From: Pleurostoma richardsiae
Taxonomy: Eukaryota; Ascomycota; Sordariomycetes; Calosphaeriales; Pleurostomataceae
Direction of reading: 5' to 3'
Length of the DNA: 64,000 nucleotides
NCBI GenBank assembly: GCA_030052745.1
Contig: JANBVO010000024.1
Location: 124,001-188,000, forward strand
The position numbers and the translations under genes are program-made. The notes beneath the pieces were generated by a model that saw only the letters and a list, made by a program, of their open reading frames with translations, had not been told where the DNA came from and did no database searches. The stretch's first letter is position 1, and each line of letters opens with the position of its first letter. Shown here piece after piece: positions 12,169 to 22,100 of this stretch.

Positions 12169-12999
12169 ATGGCATCCGCGACGGGCATCCCGGCCACAGC
12201 GCCAGACAGCCTCCGAGAATCAGAACCTCTCCTCGGGCGGCCCGGCGACGTCCTCCAGAAGCCAGACGAATCCATGTTGCGCAACTTGTACGCAGGTGAG
12301 TCGACATGAAACTGACTTCTACAGTCAGGACAGTTGAAGGCTGATAATAACATCAAAGGAACGGGCTGGCTCGCCCAAGCCGGCATCCTCCTCCTCGTCG
12401 CCCTAGTCTGGTCCTCCGTCTTCCTGCACCCGCTCCTCCCGCTCTTCAGCCCCCATCCCCTCCTACAGTCCGTCGGTGTCCTCTTCCTGACCGAGGCCAT
12501 CCTCGTCCTGCAGCCCACCTGGACCCCTGCCGAGAAGGTCGTCGGACAGCGCGCCCACACCGCCCTCAATCTGCTCTCTTTCCTGATCCTCGCCACCGGC
12601 GTCGCCATCATCGAGGCCAACAAGATCGTCAACAACGGCGAGCATTTCCACTCCGTCCACGGCTACCTGGGCGTCGCCACCGCCGCGGTCCTGGCTGCCC
12701 AGTACGCCTTCGGCTTCCTGATGTGGGGCGTGCCCGGCGTGTTTGGCGGGCTCGACAGGGCCAAGGCGCTGTGGAAGTACCACCGCGCGACGGGCTACCT
12801 CGTGTACCTGCTGCTGCTGGCGACGGTGCTCAGCGCCACCCAGACCCCCTATAACTGGAACGTGCTGGGCATCAAGGCGTGGGCCGCGGCCATCGCCGTC
12901 GTGCTCATCATCGCGGGCGTGTATCCGCGCATTCACCTGCGCAAGTTCGGCCTGACTCGATCGGGCTTCCGGCCCGTGGAGAGCCCCGCGAGTACGTGA
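12169..12999 (+). CDS. Cytochrome b561-family membrane protein
   Basis: This is a predicted multi-pass haem protein of the cytochrome b561 family, which moves electrons across membranes and often acts as a ferric or ascorbate-linked reductase. Exons are 12169-12295 and 12359-12999, giving 255 aa. Several hydrophobic helices are evident, from AQAGILLLVALVW through AAAIAVVLIIAGVY. Candidate haem-ligand histidines sit in FSPHPLL, RAHTALN, HSVHGYLG and KYHRATGY, the spacing expected for the family. The intron choice uses the acceptor AAAG at 12358 (63-nt intron), which joins NLYAG to TGWLAQAG. An in-frame acceptor at 12328 would leave an intron of only 33 nt, which is too short. The short N-terminus before the first helix is hydrophilic and the protein ends in a soluble tail. 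The exact substrate is unknown. Confidence 0.82.
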
Positions 13000-13297
13000 G
13001 GGCGGGGTGTGGTGGGGGGAGGGATTGCGGCTCCCGTGGTGACTCGGGCTGTCGCAGAAGAATGACTTCTTGGGCTTGCTCTCATGGGTAGGCACTGCAC
13101 TCTTGCTAGTACTTCAAATACTGGACCTCACGCTCTGAGAAATTAGAAGTAGGTAGCTTTGTGGACAATACGATCACCGTCTAGCTGTCCTACTGCTATC
13201 CTAGGTTCACGTGGTTTCCAAGAGAACGTCAAGCCGGGATGAAGTGCCTCGCGGCATCCATCTCCTCGCGATGCGGCGCAGGTTGCTCTCGTCTCCT

Positions 13298-15659
13298 TCA
13301 CCAGATCTCGCAGACTGGTTCCTTCGACGGGCAGTTAAATGCCTCCTTGAAGCCTGCGGAGTTCGCCATTGCAGCGACGTTGATCCTGGCGCTGGCTGGG
13401 GCATGGACTTCAAAGAGAACATATTCAGTCGCCTCGGGCCCTAATTTGGAGCACCACATGTGGCCATAGGCGACGTAGAACAACTGTTCCTTGCTCAGAA
13501 ACTGAAGCCCGGGGAGATGCAGTTCCGGGTACTCGTCGCGGTGGGCCTTCCAAGCATTGAAAGACAGCGACAGGCCCGCGGCGTCCACGACGTTCTCATG
13601 GAGCGTGTAGGTGCCATTGACATGCTCGGGGCCGTTCGGCCCTTCGATGGTGAAGTTGTCGTACTGATGGATGAAGCACTCCTCCCGCCTCGCTATCTCT
13701 GCGAGACTCTGCTTGGACCACGTGGGCGAGTAGGCCCCATGGGCATCAATGGCGCGGCTCTGGCGGTCGAAGCCGTGCGCGAGCTCGTGGCCGTTGACGA
13801 CCCCGAAGCCGCCGTAGTTGATATATGAGGGTAAGTCGGCCCCAAACGCGGGGGACTGCATCATGGCTGCCGGTACCACCACCGCGACTTCCCGAGGTAT
13901 GTACCATGCATTGGTTGCAGCTGGGTGCCCAGCCGATTGCCAGGAGCTGTGGGAACCGTGGAACATATGCTCGAGACTCTTGAGTTGATGAAACATTGAC
14001 ATTTGGTCAAGGTTATCGATGAAGTCGTCAGTGATATCGAGGCCCGTATAGTAACGCCGCAAGCTCTCGGGGTCTTCGATGTTGGGTCCCTGTTCTTGTT
14101 AGTGGGAGCACAATGGGGAAAGACAGTCATGCCAGCAACTTGCATCTTTAGGATATCCAACTTGATGTTCCATATTTTCGATCTTCTGGATCACTTGATT
14201 CTTTGTTTCATCATCCATCCAGTCAAACTCTTTAGTCCGGGCAACAAGTTGTTGCTTTACGCTGTCTGCGATCCGAGTGCCCAGCTCTTTTCCCTTCGGG
14301 GTGAGAGCCCTGTCAACGAAGAACCGGCTCGCTAACCAGCCTAGGCCGCTGTCTCGCTCCCCAACATGTTCAGCACAGCGCATGGAACTCTCCTCATAGT
14401 CCTGGTTCTCCGACGGTAAACAACAAGGTCCCTCGATGGGATGGGGGAAATAAGACAAACTTACGTCGCGTTCCTCGGGATCCGGCACGCCCTCCAGCGG
14501 TTTCAGCTCTGGCGCGTGGACGTATTCATTGTATCGCAAGATGGTTTTCCACAAGAGAGCCGTCTGAATTACGTCGATTGGGGTGTCCAAAAGAAGCCGT
14601 ACAATGTCGCGGCAATAGCCTTGCAGGAGAGGTTTATCTAGAAGATTTCCCGGAAGGAATGGCGCCAGAGCCCGTTCCAGGCCGAGCTGAGGAGCAAGCA
14701 CATTAAGCTCCTTGACAGACACCGGACTAGTCTTTGGCCTCTGGACTATGCTAGACACGTCGGCGTGCAATTGGAGGACGGCCGTTGCGAGATAATCTGA
14801 GATATTACGAGCCGCGTGGACGGGGTGTAGAGCTCCAAGAACCTTGCTCGCGGCATCTCGACGTGCCTCGGGATCGCGGTTCTCAATGTTAGGTAAGGCA
14901 TCATTGATGTATGTTGGAAGCCCAATAATGCCTGCAGTGACCTACTACCGTTGTTACTGACTGTATTGCACCAGATGTGGTTACTACAAGAGGAAACACC
15001 CACCTCTTCCCCAAACAAGAAGTCGAGGGTATCTCTGTCTTGGACTATCAGGTTCTTGATGATGGCGCCCAGATCGGTGTTTTGTTTCCCGAGGAGTTGA
15101 TTAGCACCATACGAGGATGGCTCCACGGGCCAGAGCCTCGCCATTTTGTCCAGCCTATGCCCTATTATAATACCGTGCGCCTTAGCTTTACTGGGAGCTC
15201 TCATACAAGCATTGTAGGCGCGCTGAAGTTGCCCGAAGTTCTCCTCGTCGATGGACGCCATCGCTCTCTTGAGATGCTTCGGGGAGAAGGGCCAAGTCTA
15301 CACGCAGGGTTAGACAGTCCTTTTGCAGGATGCCCGAAGCTGGCAAAGCGTACAGCAGATTCGCTAGGATATGGGCTTTCAAGTATCCGCCTTAGCGTCT
15401 TCATGTTCTCCCCCTTCAACATATAGAGCTCTTTGATTTGAATGCGTCCGGAGGGAACGTTGTGCTGGGTTCTCCATCCTCCACAGACGACTTTCATTCA
15501 TTAGCTAAAGCTGAAGACGTATGCGTAGCGGGGAGACCTGCACTCATCGAAGTCCGTACAGGGATCGATCTGTTGGTGGTGAGGGGATAGGCCTTGGAGG
15601 TATTTTGATGCCAGGTGAATGCAGGCGGCCGTGTAACAGACACCGGCAGAGATCTTCAT
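13298..15659 (-). CDS. M13-family (neprilysin-like) zinc metallopeptidase
   Basis: This is a zinc endopeptidase of the neprilysin/endothelin-converting family. Exons are 15659-15542, 15490-15354, 15297-15004, 14941-14465, 14401-14144 and 14089-13298, giving 691 aa, close to the usual ~700. The zinc motif is HELAH within VNGHELAHGFD, and the third ligand lies in ENVVDAAG. The N-terminal DPCTDFDEFVCGGW block and the C-terminal CEIW ending are family hallmarks. No signal peptide or membrane anchor is seen before the first conserved Cys, so an intracellular form is likely. Introns 1 (15491-15541) and 5 (14090-14143) start with GC rather than GT. The protein match is exact only with these donors, and GT alternatives break the frame. 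Introns 2-4 are GT-AG. The gene converges with the cytochrome b561 gene, leaving a 298-bp spacer. Confidence 0.88.
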
Positions 15660-18600
15660 CTTGTCAAGGAGTAAGATGGTAGTGAGATAGAGGAAAAAGA
15701 AATCTAGAGAGCGAGTAGAAGGCCTCGATGGGATATAGAGACCAAGGAGAGTAGCTTATCGAGGAGAGCTCGGGGATGATTCAAGAAGGGGCGGGAGTTA
15801 TATGTAGAAACACCAAAGAAGGTTTCTCCATCGATGCTTCTCACTCCGCCTGATGAACTCGCCAGCTCCTCAAGGTGTCCGCCATTAAAGCATCAGAGGA
15901 GATCAAGGCAGGCAGCAGCTAGAGAACGGCACAGGTCCAGACAAAAAGGAAGTTAGATCTCCGCCCTGCGGGACGACCTCGAGACGGGAACGACCCTAAT
16001 GGTGTGGAAACGAGAGACATTCATATCAGGAACTCAACCTTGGGTTACGGTTCTCACCTGTAGCTGTACCAATCCCTAGATATACATTATCCCCCCTGGA
16101 CGTGAAGCCTGCGGAAGTGTGAAGGTTCAGTGTCTACCGGCAACTACACCACACCTAGCAAGAGTCGTGTCCTTGTAGACCTGACCTCTTGACACCCAGG
16201 TGTGGAGTGTACTGTAGCACACGATACGCGTGGAGTTGCACATGGCCGCGTATGATCGACTACCTACCTTGCGCAGTCCAAAATCCGGCATCCGTGGTCA
16301 CCGGGCGCTGAGTTCCGGGATATCGCCCAAGGCCGAATAGTGGGCCCGGAATCCCCGGGCAGGTTCCGTCTCGAGACCGGGCTTTCCGGAGACGATGGCC
16401 AGAATTGTTACCTCAAGATTAGCTTCCCATTTAGCGGATCGTACACTCGGGCAGCAGACACTTTTGCATGTCACAGCTGCCGTCCAGTCTGAGAAGACGA
16501 GATAATTTGGATTAGGCTGGTAGGTAGCCAGGGAGCCTAGGGAAGGGATGTCTCGAGCTGAGAGACAATTCCTTCGAAGACAAAGGACGAGGAGTATGCA
16601 TCCTCGTCCACCGTACCTATCGCCGATGGCACCTCGGCCCTGCGATGTGGTCTACCCAGGCGATGCACTAAGAAGACCAAATGGAAAACATGTCGCGACT
16701 CCGCATCTGCAGTTTAAGTGCGCGGGAGGCTTCTCCTCATAAGCGGCACTAATCCGTAAAGGAGAACGAGATGCAAGGGTCCTTTCCGACGGGACGGGAG
16801 GCGTGGCTTCTCCTGGGCGCCGCTGACGCAACCACCAGGTCTCTGTTTGCCCAATGCCCGACTCCCCGGCGCTCCTTGTCCTCGTGGTCACGCCGCCGGC
16901 GGAATCTGATTTGTGACAGTGCCATTTGTTGCGGTTCCACCTACGATGTAATTAGGCGCCCCCCACACAGCTTGGCCTGCGTCAGGGATACAGAGGGATA
17001 CACTACTGTAGTTACAGATCTGCTCCCTCTTATTCGGCGGGCTCTCCAGGTACCTTTCTTCACGTTGCTGCTAATCAATCGACCGTTTTCCCAACGGGAA
17101 GTCAAATCGTTTGGTGCCTTTCTAGCCGCGTTTACCTGCCTAATCGCACCAAAAACCCCCGTCCCTAGTACTCAATACATAGTAAGCTCAAGAGACTTGG
17201 GAGACCGTTTGACCATGATGCGGATGCGAGTATCGACTTCAGCAGATCGGCAACTCCTTTGACGTCTTCATGCCAATGTTTGGCTTAGCCTCACCTGCCG
17301 CCATTGCCGATCCTGCACGGCATACCGCGCCCCGAGTGTCGGCAGTCTCGAGTGCTGGGTAGGACTGCAAATGGTCCCTGAGGTTGTTGACCCGGAAGAC
17401 TGCTTGGGACTGCCAGGCTTGAAACTGCTGCGCGTCCGTGGATGCAGAGGGCGACTCACGAGTCATTTGCGGACGTGCCAGTTGCCAGTTGCCAGTTGCC
17501 AGTTCGAAGCTGTGGGCCGGCCTGCCTTGGAAAACTCCCTCTGCGCTCGTATGCGTCGCAACCGCTTGAGTCGCCTCTTGAAGCCCAGCCTCGTTGGCAT
17601 GAGTCGCGTTGGACCCTGCCCTCGACGGAAGGGCGCCGAGGGGCCATACAGAGTACGCCGCGCGTGCTCGTATGCCCTCCATAACACCTCTCTCGGCCTC
17701 CCGTCCAACTGCTAACGGAAGGACCGGGGTCTGATCTAATAATAACCGAGCTGCCCAGTTTGCCCGTTGCACGGAGTACATACATAGCAACCAGCGGCTG
17801 CCGCAGCACCACGGCCCGCCTGTACGAAGATGCCTCACTGAGAGAGCGACTTATTGGTGCTGATAGCTGAGTCCTGTGTCACTGAGTCTAAGGCGGCTGG
17901 CTGTCTGCACTGCGTCCCTCGCCAGTTGCAGTGCCCTTCGGGTCTCTGTCCGACCCAGTCTTAGACCAAGGTTTGCTATTGCTGGTTACCAGTGTAGAGT
18001 TTGGGTAGTTGTCTGCAAGGCTCACTGTTCAAGAGACGAGTCTGGTAACACGTGCCGCCCTGCCTACTACGTACCTCATGTTGATGCTGAGAAGTGCTGC
18101 GCTGCGAGAGACTGAGGAGAAACGGTGTGGGTGAAGGTGGGCATCAGCGCATCGTCCAATGGCATCTGATTATTACCCGCATTCTACGTAAGGTTGGCAG
18201 GTACGGGGGAGATGCTGGCACGGGATTGACTGTACGCAATGAGATGCGCGCATACCACGGGCCACGGCACCTTGGCCTTTTTTAACGTATGCGCAGGCTC
18301 CAAGCTGACTGACGATCCTGCAGCCGTTCAGTCAGGACCGTTAGCAACATACCTCCTCCGTACCTACTTAATAACGTACTCTACACGGTAGTTGGCCACC
18401 CAGAGTAAGTGGGCCACCTAGGGTGCACCATAGTAGAGCACGTTAGGTGGTAGCTGAGAGAGGCAGAGTGACTGGAGCAGATGGTACGTACTACTATGTA
18501 TGCAGGTAGCAGGCCGTGGACGCGCTACCTCCGTACCGGCGTACCTAGGTAGGCTCGCTGAGTACACGCAGTGCCGCCGCCGCCGCACTATGTACTGTGC

Positions 18601-19159
18601 AAGCAAGATCCTGCTTTTTGGCAACATGCCCACAACAAGGAACAAGGCAGACAGAGGCCACTCGTCTGGAAAGGCGCAGCAACACTCCGTAATCTCGCCT
18701 GCACTGTCTGTTTCCCCTCAGCATCTTGGGCTGCTGAAGGGGCCTCTTTGTGTCTTTCATCTGTGCCCTCATCAGATTACATTGCGAGGCACGCGAACAG
18801 GAGACTCTGGCAAAGCGGCACCGCGGCCGTTTCCCGAAGAGCCCTGGCGTCGCCGTAGCCAGACGCCTCCAGTTATTACGTCATAAGGGTGACGATCTTT
18901 CTTTCCCGCTAAGGGCCAGCAAACCACTTCGCCAACAAAGCCAAACACGGAACATCTCAGGCATTGCCCTCTTTTTCGAGCCCTTCGACCCTGTCGACAC
19001 GCTGGTACCTGACCTCCTGCCCTTGTGGCCAGCTTTTCCCGGCGTCGCGCCTGTTCCTCGCCTGCCCGACTAGGTCGCATCTGCGCAGCGCCTGCGTCGC
19101 CCTCCCTCCCGGACTGCGCATTTTTGACGACTCTTTGATGGAACCCTGCGCACCGAGGA
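15660..19159. other. Gene-poor intergenic region, 3.5 kb
   Basis: This is the longest gap in the window, between the 5' ends of the divergent M13 peptidase and histidine kinase genes. No frame in it has a recognisable family or a consistent splice pattern. It contains repeated TACCTA/TAGGTA-type words, densest at about 18350-18560, and a heptamer tandem repeat at 17475-17504. It probably includes a long 5' leader and the promoter of the kinase gene; I cannot exclude non-coding transcripts. Confidence 0.5.
17475..17504. repeat. Heptamer tandem repeat (GTTGCCA)
   Basis: Three perfect copies of GTTGCCA run from 17481 to 17501, flanked by a partial copy on each side (17475-17480 and 17502-17504). 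It lies in the gene-poor gap and has no evident function; replication slippage would explain it. Confidence 0.8.
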
Positions 19160-22100
19160 ATGCCAGGATCGAGCTCGACTGGGGAGAAGAAGACGAAGGG
19201 CTCGCCCACCACGCGCCACCATCACCGGTCAAAACGGACACCTCCCAGCCCAGGAAGCCCGCAGATTGAACGACGAAGCTCAGACCATGGAAAACTAACC
19301 CTGACCGCGTCACCAGGGGATGAAACGCCACCGCCAATGTCGAATCGCTCAAGCGGCGGACAAGAGGAGTCATTGCCCCTTCGAGACCCAAGGCTCGTTG
19401 CCATTAGCAAGGCCAGTATCTCCGCCGGCGGCAGCAAGACCGCCCCTGCCTCTGGAACGGTTGGAACCGAATCGTTGCCGAGCCAGTCCGGGACGATTGA
19501 GAAGGAATCTCGGGGAGAAGATGATCAGGGCGACCCAGACAGGCCGCGCAATACGGACGCTGCCAGACAGCTGAGCCAGTATCGCGAACAGATGGCGAGG
19601 GACATGGAACGGCAGGGCCTGGGCATGCGGGCTCCTCAGCTCGGCCCAGGAACGACGCGCATCTCGCCCATACAGGAGGAATCCAACACGTCTCCGACTC
19701 CTGGATCCTCCGGCCCGGCGACGACCTCTACTTTGACTTCAACGGCATCCGGCGAATCTACTGAGTCCGGCAACACCATCCGCGGAGCTGCGACCCCAGG
19801 ATTCACGGCTAGGACACCATCGTACCCGTTTCCTCGGATGATTCCTCCGGGATTCGTGCCGACATCGTCGCTCCACAAGCCCTTCACTACGCTCTCCCCT
19901 ACCGGAGTGCCATTGACTACGTCTTCCAACCCCGCCTTTGGGGCTATGAAACTCCAGGACAGGGTGCTGTCAGGCGGGTCCACGCCGACGTCAACGATGA
20001 CCTTCCTGCCGGCTGGTGTTTCTTTCACGGCTGAACATCCCGAGTTCCCGGCACCGAACCTTTACGAATTAGCGCTGATGCTTGGTGCCGAACCTGGCTT
20101 GGACGCTTGGTTCAACACAGTCGTCGAGATAATGAAGGACTTCTACAAAGCAGAGAGAGTGACGCTAGCAGTCCCGGCTGACTCAACTGACATTCAGAAC
20201 GTGCCGTGGGGCCAGAAAGCTACCTACAACTCCCGGCTAGAGGATAACTTGAGCTTGGGCTATCTGGCTCGCGGAAGCAGCTTCATGACGAGCAACGCAG
20301 GCGAGAACACTGAACCCGTGCAACAAGCTGAAGAGCCCTTGAAACCGAAGACGCCCCGGCGACCTAACTTCAATAGGGGCCACTCCTTCACTTCCTTCGA
20401 AGACGAGAAAGAGAGGAACCGCAACGACGTAGTCCTCACCGTACCAGGAAGACCCGGTGTCTTTCCCAGAAGCCAGAGCTACTACCCTCTTCCCAGCACC
20501 GAGGCTGAGTCGCCGGCGGGCGATTTATCCTATGGGGGGCTTAACAAGAAAGCCCTAGAAGAGCACGACGCCGTTGAGGAGCGAATACCTGTATCTAGCT
20601 GGGAAGCACCATTGATCGCCGCACGAGAACAGCAGGGCAGAGTTCTGCCAGTCCTACAGGGACTCGACTACGAAGCAGATCCCTTGATCGATCACAACGG
20701 AGTCCTTAGGGTCATCGAACGAGGTCGTGTCATTGCACTGACTCGCAGCTATCCATACCTCAATGAATCCGCCCAGAAGCCCGAGGACGCTCAGCAATCA
20801 GCCCTAGCCCAGTCGCCCGAAGGCGCAAGAAAGAAGGGATTGCGGGCGCGGTCTGACTCGAAGACGAAGTTGTCGTTGCTCCTAGCGGGTGCGAATACAG
20901 CTAAAGGAGCCGGTCGGCTGATCAAGAATCCCTTAGTCGACAAGAAAAAGGGGCAGTCAATGGCATCGCGTCTTGAGGATGACCCTCCTCGGCCGCCAAC
21001 GCCGAAGTATGAAGAATACGAACAGGCTCCTCCATCCCCTTGGTCACAATCTCCCGCACCGTCTCCTGCCGTCCGGGCTGATCCGAAGGAGAATCCTTTC
21101 TTCAGCGATGCTGTAGTCGACGAGGAGTCATTCAATCCGAGTCCTAGCCCTCAAGACTACAGTACATTAGGACCGCCTGAGACCATCGGTGTGGATAACT
21201 CTTGGACCGTCCTACATATTCCACTAACGCACATTCTCCTTTCCAAACAAACCACAGGGTTCAAACTAAACTCGGCGGCGATGGAACAGAAATCAGCTCG
21301 CAAAGGCAAGGAGAACAAGCAGTCAAACCTGCCAGGCTTTCCGACACAGCCATCATCAGAGGCATCGACCAAAGAGAAGCAGACCCCTATTGCGATACTC
21401 TCTATTCTCAGCCCCATAATCCCCTACCCGTCACATCTACGCCATTCATTGGAGCACCTAGCTCCGCACCTGGCGACATCCTACTCTTTAGCGCGTCATT
21501 ACAGCAACCTTGAGGCCGAACTCGCAGGCCTCCAAAGACGGCGGCCGCAGATTGCTGGGTTTGGGGGAGTAGATCCTGACGGAAGACCTCTGGCTGATGC
21601 GGCTACTCTCATGAACCTGTATCCCTCGGAAGAGATACCCGGCCAGACCTCTCTGGCGGGAAGCATTACTAGTCCCAGCGACTACTCAGGTCCATCACGG
21701 AGCGCTGCTGGCTCTGCAGGAGGGACGCCGAGCTGGGAACCGGGTGCTTTTGGCCTTATCACGGACAAACGGCCATCGGCCTCAAGCCCTGCACCCATAA
21801 GCGGGGACAGCTACTTCAGCACGAAGGTTAGGCCGGCTGCCGGAAAGCCCGAGACGAGTGCAGCCGCTCAACAGCGGGTGAGGCGCAACTCTAAGGAAGG
21901 CGGCATCCCGGAGAAGCGCTCATCACTTCGGACTTCTGGCGGGAGGCTGCAGCTACAAGAAGCTGGTATTCTGAGCCCGGAACCCAACGACGAAGGCACA
22001 CCGGGGCAGACCCCAGGGCGGTTCACTGATGACGTTACAACAACTCCGACGCAAAAGCGTGTGCCGCCCCGAGATCAGCCCTCGGACCGCCGCGACGACG

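Noticed and set aside
12296-12328. A 33-nt intron in the cytochrome b561 gene
   Set aside because: It is shorter than any other intron in the window (minimum about 51 nt) and the resulting peptide fits the family less well than the 63-nt alternative.
12463-13095. A 210-codon open frame antisense to the cytochrome b561 gene
   Set aside because: It is the complement of a GC-rich coding exon, rich in Ala, Gly, Glu and Arg, and the sense strand has the family match.
17239-17838. A 199-codon open frame on the minus strand in the gene-poor gap
   Set aside because: It has no family resemblance, overlaps other open frames of similar length in both strands, and includes the heptamer repeat as translated NWQLATG copies. 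GC-rich sequence yields such frames by chance.
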